Under the pieces are notes generated by a model. That model saw only the letters and a list, made by a program, of their open reading frames with translations, was not told the DNA's origin and made no database searches. A DNA stretch of 51,199 nucleotides from Caldifarciminota bacterium. GTDB taxonomy: Bacteria; Hydrothermota; Tepidihabitantia; SM23-42. Of this stretch, positions 1 to 7,517 are shown in pieces. The DNA is taken from positions 1 through 51,199 of the forward strand of contig JACUUY010000003.1 in NCBI GenBank assembly GCA_014859085.1, read 5' to 3'. Within the stretch, counting starts at the first letter, position 1. Every line of letters starts with the position of its first letter. A program made the position numbers and the translations under genes.

Positions 1-1
1 T

Positions 2-1192
2 GGAATGAAGGAAAGATTCCTCAGGCGGATCAAGGGTGAAGAAAAAATAGATTACCCCCACCCGAACCTGAAACAAACATTGGGCGACACCCTCGGCATA
101 CCCGTGTATCAGGAACAGATACTGCAGATCGCCCATGACTTCGCCCGTTTTTCCCTGAGCGACGGTGACATGCTGCGCCGGGCAATGACCAAGGCGCGCA
201 GCCCGGAGAACATGAAAGAGATCGAAGACCTGTTCTTTGCCAAGGCGGGTAACATGGGATACGACACGCAGGAGATCACACCGGTCTGGGATCGCATAAG
301 AGCATTCTCTTCTTTCGGTTTCAACAAAGCGCACAGCATAACCTATGCGACGCTCGCCTACCTGTCCGCCTACCAGAAGTATTATGAACCCATGAAATTC
401 TTCTGCCAGGTGATAAACAACAAGGGCGGCTACTATCCCACCATCGCCTATATCAACGAGGCGCGCCGGAGGGGGATCAGGATAATGGCGCCGGATGTCA
501 GCAAAAGCGCGGCGCGGTTCATGATCCAGGATTCATCGCTCCTTACCGGCCTGGATGAGATAAGGGAACTCTCGGCGGAAACGATCAGCCGGATCATGAG
601 AATGCGGCCGTTTGAGGACGCGCGGGATTTCTTCTACCGCGTCCGCCCCTCGATCGAAGAAGGCATCTCGCTCATAAAATCGGGCAGCCTGGACCCGTTC
701 AACCATACCTGGCCCGAACTGTATTTCCTGCTGCTCGATTCCAAGATCTTAAAAGAAACCATTCCCCACTTTGGCCGAAAAGTACCGAAATTGAGTGACT
801 TCAGCGACCGAGTTAAAGTATTGGGCCAACTGGGGACAATAGAGTTCATACCGGCATGCCATGTCCTGCAGGTATTCTACGGTCAGCGCCAGACACACAT
901 ATCAAGCCTGCATGACAAATCGAGAGCGCAACTGATCAGCAGCCTCATCACCCGCCGTACGATCCGTACCAGGAACAACAGATTAATGAGTTTTCTGACC
1001 ATGGACGATGAAACCGGTATCCTGGAAGTCGTAATATTCCCGGACAAATATGATCCGGGCCGGGTCGGCCCGGTAATGGAGATAACCGGCACCATGCAGG
1101 AAGATTCATTGATCGCAGACTACTACAAAAACCTGACTACCAGCAGAACAATAATTGCAGACCAGCGTACGGCATTTGGAGGACTTCGGTAG
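2..1192 (+). CDS. dnaE: DNA polymerase III alpha subunit (DnaE-type), C-terminal part, 5' end outside window
   Basis: Replicative or repair DNA polymerase subunit of the C-family. The reading frame is open from the window edge, so only about the last 396 residues are present. The visible start resembles the family segment 'YPHPNLK..LGDTLGIPVYQEQ', followed by 'DGDMLRRAMTKAR' and 'FGFNKAHSITYATLAY', which match the fingers region of DnaE proteins. A helix-hairpin-helix-like part follows, then a C-terminal OB-like segment ('DDETGILEVVIFP'). No long tail follows the OB-like part, which fits short DnaE/DnaE2-like forms as well as DnaE1; I cannot tell which without the N-terminus. Its last 56 bp overlap the convergent gene ending at 1137. 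Confidence 0.9.
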   Translation, partial: GMKERFLRRIKGEEKIDYPHPNLKQTLGDTLGIPVYQEQILQIAHDFARFSLSDGDMLRRAMTKARSPENMKEIEDLFFAKAGNMGYDTQEITPVWDRIRAFSSFGFNKAHSITYATLAYLSAYQKYYEPMKFFCQVINNKGGYYPTIAYINEARRRGIRIMAPDVSKSAARFMIQDSSLLTGLDEIRELSAETISRIMRMRPFEDARDFFYRVRPSIEEGISLIKSGSLDPFNHTWPELYFLLLDSKILKETIPHFGRKVPKLSDFSDRVKVLGQLGTIEFIPACHVLQVFYGQRQTHISSLHDKSRAQLISSLITRRTIRTRNNRLMSFLTMDDETGILEVVIFPDKYDPGRVGPVMEITGTMQEDSLIADYYKNLTTSRTIIADQRTAFGGLR

Positions 1193-1766
1193 CCGCATCG
1201 TCAGTACCATGAATTGCGGTCGGTAATGGAACATTACCGGTTAGACGTACAGCTACATGCCGGCGTTCATACGTAATACCCAACCCCGGGACAAATACCA
1301 CATTCCCTCCCTTACTTCCGGCAAGGTCATAGAACAAGTAGCCCGCTTTAATTGGCGCAAAAACACCAAAGTCATTGCGGAAGTAATAACCAAGAGCGCA
1401 TGTTCCGGTGAAACGCATTCCTGCGTACTCGTGTTCACTGTTGAAGAATATTTCAGTATCGGCGTAGCCGCTCGAGAACAAATGCGTACTTCTGGTTACC
1501 GACTTGCCAAGCCCGAGGTTAGCACCGAAGATATCGAGGCCGGAAAGCCCGGCACCGGCGCGCAGTTCGAGCCCTGACCTGAGGATTCCGCGGGCAATCG
1601 TGACATTGGCCGGTATGTGGACTCCGATTTCGTTCTTACCCTGCTCGAGCACCTTGCCGGTCTGGAACGTATACGGGTAAAACATCTTTGCCTGCCATGA
1701 GCACCGCACCGTGATGAATGAACACAGTAGTACGATCAGCGTGCAACATTTGGTTATGATCTTCAT
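1137..1766 (-). CDS. Small secreted envelope protein, probably outer-membrane associated
   Basis: Unrecognised 209-residue protein. The N-terminus is a signal peptide (MKIITKCC followed by a hydrophobic stretch) ending near 'TVRCS', a possible lipobox-type cysteine. The rest is rich in glycine and alternating hydrophobic residues ('GLELRAGAGLSGLDIFGANLGLG', 'YAGLQLLFCW'), as in a small beta-barrel; the last residue is aromatic. The ATG at 1766 is chosen over an upstream GTG at 1793 because a -10 element ends 7 nt before it and the GTG lies inside the promoter. The 3' end runs 56 bp into the dnaE-type gene on the other strand. Function unknown. Confidence 0.65.
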   Translation of the reverse strand: MKIITKCCTLIVLLCSFITVRCSWQAKMFYPYTFQTGKVLEQGKNEIGVHIPANVTIARGILRSGLELRAGAGLSGLDIFGANLGLGKSVTRSTHLFSSGYADTEIFFNSEHEYAGMRFTGTCALGYYFRNDFGVFAPIKAGYLFYDLAGSKGGNVVFVPGLGITYERRHVAVRLTGNVPLPTAIHGTDDAATEVLQMPYAGLQLLFCW

Positions 1767-1773
1767 GGAGAAT

Positions 1774-1801
1774 AATATACGCGTGCAGTGCACCTTGTCA
1801 A
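1774..1801 (-). promoter_or_regulatory. Promoter for the 1766 gene, leaderless arrangement
   Basis: On the minus strand TTGACA (1796-1801), a 16-bp spacer and TATATT (1774-1779) lie 7 nt before the ATG at 1766. There is no room for a Shine-Dalgarno site between the expected +1 and the start codon. Confidence 0.7.
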
Positions 1802-1896
1802 GCTGTTATTGTTCACACAACCAGCCAAGTTGGTTTCATCGATTTACTCCAAACCGGAAGTTAACTGCTCGCCGCCACCGATCCCGCATATCAATG

Positions 1897-1924
1897 TTGA
1901 CTCAAGACGCTCCAAGCATATAAT
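1897..1924 (+). promoter_or_regulatory. Promoter upstream of leader ORF and EamA gene
   Basis: TTGACT (1897-1902), 16-bp spacer, TATAAT (1919-1924). The next ATG is at 1934, nine bases beyond the -10 element, so the transcript would begin within a few bases of that ATG. Confidence 0.75.
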
Positions 1925-1933
1925 CGTGTCCCT

Positions 1934-2005
1934 ATGAAATACGGACGCCGTACCGAAGAACCAGAAAAATACCGCGCATCAGCAGTAATAAGGAGAACGC
2001 ATTAG
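1934..2005 (+). CDS. Putative 23-codon leader peptide coupled to the EamA gene
   Basis: Short ORF starting at the ATG directly downstream of the promoter at 1897-1924. It encodes a basic peptide (starts MKYGRRTEEPEK, ends VIRRTH) and stops with TAG at 2003-2005. The stop overlaps the proposed ATT start of the transporter at 2001, and the AAGGAG at 1990-1995 lies inside this ORF. The layout suggests translational coupling or a leader peptide. It could also be a chance ORF, or the old 5' end of a gene broken by a frameshift; the peptide does not resemble an EamA N-terminus. Confidence 0.4.
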   Translation: MKYGRRTEEPEKYRASAVIRRTH

Positions 2006-2894
2006 TAGATTCGTAGGAGAGTTTGCGGCACTGGGCACGGCGCTGTGCTGGTCATTCGGCTCAATGTTCTTTACCGTGGCTTCCCGCCGGCTCGGCCACA
2101 ATGTCGTAAACCGCGTCCGGCTGGCAGTAGCGCTGATCCTATTGCTGCTTGCGCATCTGATCTCAACCGGCACTATCGTGCCCATGGATGTGATCGGTTA
2201 TCACTGGCTCTGGTTTGGGTTGTCCGGGATCGTCGGCTTTGCCCTGGGCGACATGCTGCTCTTCAAGGCCTTTGTAATGCTCGGTACCAGGCTGGCTATG
2301 CTGCTGATGGCCCTCGTGCCGGTCTTCAGCACGCTGATCGCCTGGATCTTCCTCTATGAATTGCTTGAAATGACCGATATCCTGGCCATGTCGGTCGTGA
2401 TCGCGGGGATTGTCTGGGTCGTCACCGGCCACAGGAACACCAGCCCGAATGGCAAACATGACACGATCGGTATCCTCTGCGGTATCGGCGGCGCAGCGGG
2501 CCAGGCCATCGGGTTGATCCTGTCAAAGAAAGGGCTGGCCGATGGTTATTCTGCTCTTTCCGGGAATATCATCCGGGTGTTCACGGCGACAAGCGTCCTA
2601 TGGGTGATCGCGCTCATCCGGGGACGCGTGCCCTATACGGTAAGAATGCTCCAGGACCGCCCGGGCAGCAGGGCGCTTCTTGCCGGCAGTATCTGCGGTC
2701 CGTTCCTGGGCGTCTGGCTGTCGCTCGTTGCGGTTCAGAATACGTATGTGGGCATTGCCTCGACACTGATGGCGCTGCCGCCGGTCTTTTTGATCCCCTT
2801 GTCCCACTGGATATTCAAGGAACGGATAAGTCTCGCCGCGATCATCGGCACGCTGGTGGCGATTGCCGGCGTCGCGCTGATATTCCTGCTGTAA
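2001..2894 (+). CDS. EamA-family (DMT superfamily) transporter with likely ATT start
   Basis: Inner-membrane permease of the drug/metabolite transporter superfamily; about 297 residues and ten hydrophobic segments in two EamA repeats. The frame is open only from 1992 (stop TAA at 1989-1991). The first in-frame ATG, at 2064, would cut off most of the first membrane helix ('GEFAALGTALCWSFGSMFF'). No in-frame ATG, GTG or TTG lies between 1992 and 2064. An AAGGAG at 1990-1995 sits five bases before an in-frame ATT at 2001, so I place the start there. The substrate cannot be told from sequence. It is convergent with the hydrogenase operon and separated from it by a strong hairpin. Confidence 0.8.
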   Translation: MSRFVGEFAALGTALCWSFGSMFFTVASRRLGHNVVNRVRLAVALILLLLAHLISTGTIVPMDVIGYHWLWFGLSGIVGFALGDMLLFKAFVMLGTRLAMLLMALVPVFSTLIAWIFLYELLEMTDILAMSVVIAGIVWVVTGHRNTSPNGKHDTIGILCGIGGAAGQAIGLILSKKGLADGYSALSGNIIRVFTATSVLWVIALIRGRVPYTVRMLQDRPGSRALLAGSICGPFLGVWLSLVAVQNTYVGIASTLMALPPVFLIPLSHWIFKERISLAAIIGTLVAIAGVALIFLL

Positions 2895-2932
2895 AACGCA
2901 ACAATATATAGCAGGTTGGTTTGTTGCGTTTT
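2893..2932. terminator. Bidirectional terminator between EamA gene and hydrogenase operon
   Basis: Perfect 12-bp inverted repeat: AAAACGCAACAA at 2893-2904 and its complement at 2921-2932, with a 16-nt loop. Each strand ends its stem in four T residues, as expected for an intrinsic terminator serving convergent genes. Part of the loop plus stem (2911-2925) recurs exactly at 50663-50677, again inside a hairpin. Confidence 0.8.
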
Positions 2933-2947
2933 GCCGCTTTCTGCTTT

Positions 2948-2982
2948 CTGTCTACTGTCTACTACCTACTACCTACTGCTGT
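2948..2982. repeat. Degenerate tandem heptamer array
   Basis: Five consecutive 7-bp units: CTGTCTA twice, CTACCTA twice, then CTGCTGT. The array sits one base past the stop codon of the last gene of the hydrogenase operon. It is too short and without spacers, so it is not a CRISPR. Confidence 0.75.
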
Positions 2983-2983
2983 A

Positions 2984-3589
2984 TCAGTATCCCCAGATCT
3001 CGTTCAGATAGACCGATCTGCGGCATGCGGGGCACAAGTACCTCAAGTGCTCACTGCGGTAGGGCGGCGTGTCCGCGCTCTTCGGGATCGACTCTTCACC
3101 GTATTCCCGGGATAGCACAAGGAAGAGGTTGGGGTTAGCATAGGCAAGCTCGCCGACTCTCCGGGCGATCCACAAGAGATGCGCCCGGGTCGTAATGACC
3201 TCACCGCACCGCTCGCAGCAGATCAACTCGTCCTCGATCGACTCCTCGTAGCCGTCCCGCGTTATCTGGGCCAGGTCGTATTCCTGGGTGTGCCTGATAC
3301 CTTCTTTTGTCGTGCAGTACGCAACACATTGCCCGCAATAGATACACCGCTCCGGATGGTATATCTCCTTGCGGACGCCCCTCGTGAGATCATCCTGCTG
3401 CTCGCGCGCGTTTGCCGGGCACACTTCAACACATGCACCGCAGAGCACGCACTTTTCGGCATCGAACTCTATCTTACCCCGGAAGCGCGGTGCGGCCGGC
3501 GAAGGTTTGAAGGGAAATTTCGACGTGTACGGGCCAAGGACAATCGCCCGGATCGCTTCGCCCAGTTCTCTCAATTTTGGCTTACGCAT
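2984..3589 (-). CDS. NuoI/HycF/MbhN-like ferredoxin subunit of membrane-bound hydrogenase
   Basis: Peripheral iron-sulfur subunit that would pass electrons to the NuoB-like subunit. It has 201 residues. Two [4Fe-4S] motifs are visible: CVLCGACVEVCP near residue 47 and CIYCGQCVAYC near residue 82; the second lacks the usual proline. Beyond them lies an extra cysteine-rich part with CCERC and CPAC pairs, like a zinc ribbon or rubredoxin-type site, that short MbhN/EchF proteins lack. It is the last gene of the operon and starts two bases after the mrpG stop, with GGAGG upstream. Confidence 0.88.
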   Translation of the reverse strand: MRKPKLRELGEAIRAIVLGPYTSKFPFKPSPAAPRFRGKIEFDAEKCVLCGACVEVCPANAREQQDDLTRGVRKEIYHPERCIYCGQCVAYCTTKEGIRHTQEYDLAQITRDGYEESIEDELICCERCGEVITTRAHLLWIARRVGELAYANPNLFLVLSREYGEESIPKSADTPPYRSEHLRYLCPACRRSVYLNEIWGY

Positions 3590-3590
3590 T

Positions 3591-3947
3591 CTACCCGCCT
3601 CCTCTCTCGATCTGCTCGCTGCCGAGTTTGTCTTTTCCGTAGTTATCGACGATCGTGCCCTTCCACATCTTGACCCCGAAATGGAGTGAACCCTTCATCA
3701 GAGCGTGGGCGGCAACCGGGTTTGTCAACAAAAGGAATGCGCCGCATATGAGCGCCTTGATCCCCATCGCGGAAAAACCGTGTATCATAAAAATGCCGAC
3801 CATTATGCCGAACGTGCCGAGGGTGACGCATTTGGTCGAAGCCTGCAGGCGGTTGTAGACATCCGGGAACCGGACGAGACCGATCGCGCCGAGTACATCG
3901 AAGAGAACGCCGATCCAGATTATGATCCAGCCGATCGCGCTAATCAT
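3591..3947 (-). CDS. mrpG: Mrp/Mnh antiporter subunit G
   Basis: Small membrane subunit (118 residues, three hydrophobic segments) of Mrp-type cation/proton antiporter modules, homologous to MbhC. Typical features are 'GVLFDVLGAIGLVRFPDVYNRL' and 'LLLTNPVAAHAL'. The start at 3947 is preferred over an upstream in-frame start at 3992 because it has an AGAGGAG site six bases upstream and gives the normal family N-terminus; it overlaps mrpF by 8 bp. Confidence 0.92.
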   Translation of the reverse strand: MISAIGWIIIWIGVLFDVLGAIGLVRFPDVYNRLQASTKCVTLGTFGIMVGIFMIHGFSAMGIKALICGAFLLLTNPVAAHALMKGSLHFGVKMWKGTIVDNYGKDKLGSEQIERGGG

Positions 3948-4194
3948 CGAGACTCCTCTTTTCCAGATACTTGGCAAGGGCGAGTGCACCAATGAAGCTG
4001 AAAAGCGCGAGTGATATCGAAAGGTCCATCAGATAAGGCAGATCGTAAAAGAGTGCGGCGAGTCCGGTGATGCCGACAAAAAGGATGCCCATGATGTCGA
4101 CGCCGACTGCCCGGTCCGATATCGAAGGACCCTGGTAGATCCGATAGATGCACAAAAAACTGCTGATCGCAAGGATACTAACTAAGACGCTCAT
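3940..4194 (-). CDS. mrpF: Mrp/Mnh antiporter subunit F
   Basis: An 84-residue membrane protein with three hydrophobic helices and the family motif 'YRIYQGPSISDRAVGVDIM', equivalent to MbhB. It forms part of the ion-translocating Mrp module. Its start overlaps the mrpE stop by 4 bp (ATGA), which points to translational coupling. Confidence 0.92.
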   Translation of the reverse strand: MSVLVSILAISSFLCIYRIYQGPSISDRAVGVDIMGILFVGITGLAALFYDLPYLMDLSISLALFSFIGALALAKYLEKRSLDD

Positions 4195-4676
4195 TCGAAA
4201 ATCCTCCTCAAGAATACTTCAAACCGCGAGGCGATGATCCTCGACGCCTCTTCGAGGTCCTCGGATTGTACCCAGATCCAGTGGATGTAGAGAATATCGC
4301 CGTCGATATCGCAGGTCATCGTGCCCGGGGTCAGAGTGATCGAATTCGCCAGGAAGACACGGGCAATATCCGTCTTCAGGGTCGTGCGGATCTTGACAAT
4401 ACCCGGTTTTATCGGCCTTTCTGGATGGAGCGCGCGATAGGCCACATCGATATTCGCTTTCACCATGTACCACACAAAGATCGGCACGTAGATCGCGAAA
4501 ACGACTATCCTGTGCAGTTGCAGGAATTTCAGGGGCCGGTCAGTGAAATAGCCGCCGAACAGGACCGTGCCGACGAGCACGACTGCGGCACCCGCGATCA
4601 GATGGTCGATGTTCGTGCTCCATGTCAGAAGAAGCAAGAGAATGAACCCGGTGATGAAATATATGATATACCTCAT
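4191..4676 (-). CDS. mrpE: Mrp/Mnh antiporter subunit E
   Basis: A 161-residue subunit with N-terminal membrane helices and a C-terminal soluble part carrying the MrpE/MbhA signature 'FLANSITLTPGTMTCDID'. Located between mrpD and mrpF in the same order as in stand-alone Mrp operons, so the whole Mrp block was probably recruited as a unit. Confidence 0.92.
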   Translation of the reverse strand: MRYIIYFITGFILLLLLTWSTNIDHLIAGAAVVLVGTVLFGGYFTDRPLKFLQLHRIVVFAIYVPIFVWYMVKANIDVAYRALHPERPIKPGIVKIRTTLKTDIARVFLANSITLTPGTMTCDIDGDILYIHWIWVQSEDLEEASRIIASRFEVFLRRIFE

Positions 4677-4685
4677 TATGGCCTC

Positions 4686-6191
4686 CTAAAAACCCGTGGT
4701 GACGTATCCGAAAACAAGCTGCGAATACTCAAGACCGCGCAGCAGCGCATTCGCGGCCGGGCCGACAACGAAATCGATAACCTGCTGGAAACCGAGACCC
4801 AAAACCACGATCAAAACCACCAGGAAGACCATCGCGATGCGCATGGTAAACGGCGCCGGCTTAGCATCGACTTTGCCCTTTTTCAGGAACACGCTATTTT
4901 CGATCTTAAGATAGTAATACAACGTCAAGCCGCTCAACACGATCGCGGTAATTGCGAGCCATAACATACCGGCTTTCAACGCCCCGAGGATGATCCAGAA
5001 CTTTGCCCAGAACCCGACGAGCGGCGGTATGCCGATGAGCGACAACCCGCCGAAGCGGAAACTCCATGCCGTGGTCGGCATCTTCTCACCCAGACCCGCC
5101 AGTTTATTGAGATCGCGCGTCCCGGTCGCGTGCACCACCGCGCCGGAGGTCAAGAACAAGAGACCCTTTGCCAGCGCATGCGCCAGAATGAAGAATATCG
5201 CACCGGCCACGCCGTAGTAGTTACCGATACCGAATCCCAGCATAATGTACCCGATCTGCGACACGCTCGAATAACCGAGCAGGCGCTTGTAGTCCTTCTG
5301 ATTGAGCGCGGTCAACCCGGCGAACGTGATCGAGAGCAATCCGAGCACAATAAGGATATTGAAGAACATCGGCGCATTAGCGCGGCTCAGCCCGAATACA
5401 TTGAAGACCATCCTTGCTGTCGTGTAGATTCCGAGCACTTTGATGAAGATGCCGGAAAGGAGGCTGGATACCGGCGCCGGCGCCGCCGGATGAGCATCAG
5501 GCAGCCATGAATGGAACGGCACGAATGCGGCTTTGATCGAGAAAGCAAAGAGCATGAGGCCGAGCACGGTCCAGAAAAAAGTGGTCTGACCGAACATCTG
5601 CATGACATTCGATATATCGGCGAGGTTCAAGGTCGATGTCCTGGCGTAGATCAATGCGATCGCGAGCAGGAACGTCAGACCGCCGATCTCGCCCATGACC
5701 ATATATTTGAAGGATGCCTCCAGCTCCTCAGCATCGACCCCGAAAGCCACCAGCGCATAGGATGAGATCGCCGCGATCTCGAGGAAGACGAACATGTTGA
5801 ACAGATCACCGGTCAGCACGACACCCATCATGCCGGCCGTGATCAGCATATACAACGTGTAGAATTTCCATTGACCGGTGTAGTGCGAAAGATACCTGTA
5901 GGAGAAGAGCGCGCCGGCGAAGACGACGATCGAGATCACGAGCGCCATGAACGCCGAAAAAGCATCGAGGACCATGACTATTCCCAGCGGCGGCGCCCAT
6001 CTGCCCATCTTGCAGACGATCAGAGGAAACTCCTGCACGGCAGCGACACCGTACAGCGCGATCACAAAGAGCGCGAACGAAACGGCCGTTGTGAATAGCC
6101 AGGTGAATGTCTTCGCGAACTTGCCAATGACCGGGATCAAAAAGGCAGCCAGCAGCGGTATCGCAAAATACAGCGGAATTATGGTCACCAT
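4686..6191 (-). CDS. mrpD: MrpD/MbhH-like antiporter subunit (NuoL/M/N family)
   Basis: Proton-conducting membrane subunit, 501 residues with about 14 helices. The residues expected in an active half-channel are present: Glu in 'NMFVFLEI', Lys in 'AFSIKAAFVPFHSWLPDAHP', Lys in 'HALAKGLLF' and Lys in 'GFWAKFW'. It is one of three NuoL/M/N-type subunits encoded here; the others are at 7518 and 9424. Its place between mrpC and mrpE marks it as the Mrp module's own antiporter. Confidence 0.93.
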   Translation of the reverse strand: MVTIIPLYFAIPLLAAFLIPVIGKFAKTFTWLFTTAVSFALFVIALYGVAAVQEFPLIVCKMGRWAPPLGIVMVLDAFSAFMALVISIVVFAGALFSYRYLSHYTGQWKFYTLYMLITAGMMGVVLTGDLFNMFVFLEIAAISSYALVAFGVDAEELEASFKYMVMGEIGGLTFLLAIALIYARTSTLNLADISNVMQMFGQTTFFWTVLGLMLFAFSIKAAFVPFHSWLPDAHPAAPAPVSSLLSGIFIKVLGIYTTARMVFNVFGLSRANAPMFFNILIVLGLLSITFAGLTALNQKDYKRLLGYSSVSQIGYIMLGFGIGNYYGVAGAIFFILAHALAKGLLFLTSGAVVHATGTRDLNKLAGLGEKMPTTAWSFRFGGLSLIGIPPLVGFWAKFWIILGALKAGMLWLAITAIVLSGLTLYYYLKIENSVFLKKGKVDAKPAPFTMRIAMVFLVVLIVVLGLGFQQVIDFVVGPAANALLRGLEYSQLVFGYVTTGF

Positions 6192-6197
6192 GCCTCC

Positions 6198-6536
6198 TTA
6201 TCCTTTCAACTTCCTGATCTCGGCGATATCAAATGTCTTGTAGCGATTATAGATGCGCAGCGCAACCGCAAGCATGAGCGCGGTCGTTCCCAGGGCAATG
6301 ACGATGGCGGTGAGGACAAGCGCCTGCGGCACCGGATCCACGAACCTTCGAGGCATGTCGATCTGCGTGATGATCGGCGCAACGCTGCCATGACGGAAAC
6401 CGATGAGCGCGAAAAGCAGATTGATCCCGTATTCCATCAGCGCGAAACCGATCACGATCTTGATGAGATTACGCTTCGTGACAATTGCATAAAGACCGAT
6501 CAGGAACAAAACGATACACGCAAGAAAAGCAATCAT
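6198..6536 (-). CDS. mrpC: Mrp/Mnh antiporter subunit C (NuoK-like)
   Basis: A 112-residue, three-helix membrane protein of the NuoK/MrpC/MbhG family. The signature 'DPVPQALVLTAIVI' is intact and a Glu lies in the second helix ('ALMEYGINLLF'). It has a short gap to mrpD and belongs to the same transcription unit. Confidence 0.93.
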   Translation of the reverse strand: MIAFLACIVLFLIGLYAIVTKRNLIKIVIGFALMEYGINLLFALIGFRHGSVAPIITQIDMPRRFVDPVPQALVLTAIVIALGTTALMLAVALRIYNRYKTFDIAEIRKLKG

Positions 6537-6540
6537 CTCT

Positions 6541-6975
6541 TCAATCCTCCATCACGTATTTTATTGCCGCAAGAGCGAGGAATATAGTGAACAAACCGGC
6601 TCCGACTTTTATTCCGATCGCGATGTTGCAGAGGGGAATAATGCCCCCGCTCAACAACCGCAGCGGTGTGCCCTGGGGCAGGAAATTAAGGAAGAAAGCC
6701 CCGCCGATGATCAACCCGGCAAACGCTATGCCGATGAAGAGCAGGGCGCCTAAACTCTCGAATGCCGAAGCGCGTTCTTCGGCCCGCTTCTCTGAGACGG
6801 GTTCAACACCGAAAGCGAGTATCCTCAGCACGAGCGCTCCCGCGATGATGACACCACCGGCAAAACCGCCGCCGGGCGTCAGGTGGCCGTGCAGGATTAT
6901 GTAGACACCGTATATGAATATGAAACCCACGACTATATTGGTGACAACTTTAACAACAAGACTCATACCCCTCAT
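6541..6975 (-). CDS. mrpB: Mrp/Mnh antiporter subunit B
   Basis: A 144-residue membrane protein with the MrpB/MbhF signature 'HGHLTPGGGFAGGV'. Its start overlaps the previous gene's stop by 4 bp. The middle part has a charged stretch ('VEPVSEKRAEERASAFES') that would face the cytoplasm or the neighbouring subunit. Confidence 0.92.
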   Translation of the reverse strand: MRGMSLVVKVVTNIVVGFIFIYGVYIILHGHLTPGGGFAGGVIIAGALVLRILAFGVEPVSEKRAEERASAFESLGALLFIGIAFAGLIIGGAFFLNFLPQGTPLRLLSGGIIPLCNIAIGIKVGAGLFTIFLALAAIKYVMED

Positions 6976-7505
6976 CTTTTCCTCCCGATTTTGCGCATCA
7001 AAGCAAGCACGCCGATGACCGACGTGAAGAGAACGGTCGCTTCACCAAGGGTGTCGAGGGCACGGAAATCAAGGATCACGTCGGCGACGATATTCGCCCC
7101 GCCGCATTCAGAAAGACCCAGTCTGATGTATTCGCTGGCAACCCTCATGGTCGCATAGCCAAACCTCGGCAGTTCTCTCAGCGATTGAACGACTGCCGCC
7201 AGGAACAAGAACGCAAAGAGCGAGAACAGAACCATGGAAAGGATGTGGGTGCTGGCAAAACGCTTGCCGATCGTCTCGTCGATATGTGTCGTGCGGAAGA
7301 CCACGGCTACGAAGATCACGATCGTGAGGATTTCAACGACGATCTGGACGATGGCCAGGTCCGGCGCCTGCACGAGGATGAACATTATCGCAACCGAGAA
7401 CCCCACGGCGCCCAGCGAGATCACGGCGGCGAGCAAATCCTTGATCTCGGTCGCAATGACGGCCGCGATCAGCATGATGAAAAGGAAGAGATAAAGTTCA
7501 ATCAT
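6972..7505 (-). CDS. MrpA C-terminal-domain protein (MbhD-MbhE fusion)
   Basis: A 177-residue membrane protein equal to the C-terminal part of MrpA. The first half carries the DUF4040/MbhD-like motif 'FILVQAPDLAIVQIVVE'. The second half carries the MbhE-like motif 'VADVILDFRALDTLGEATVLF'. In Pyrococcus Mbh these are two genes and in MrpA they are fused to a NuoL-like domain; here they are fused to each other but separate from the NuoL-like subunit, which is the next gene upstream. Confidence 0.9.
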   Translation of the reverse strand: MIELYLFLFIMLIAAVIATEIKDLLAAVISLGAVGFSVAIMFILVQAPDLAIVQIVVEILTIVIFVAVVFRTTHIDETIGKRFASTHILSMVLFSLFAFLFLAAVVQSLRELPRFGYATMRVASEYIRLGLSECGGANIVADVILDFRALDTLGEATVLFTSVIGVLALMRKIGRKR

Positions 7506-7517
7506 TCGTCCCTCCGG

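Noticed and set aside
2948-2982. CRISPR array
   Set aside because: Units are 7 bp, contiguous and without spacers. No repeat-spacer pattern was seen anywhere in the window.
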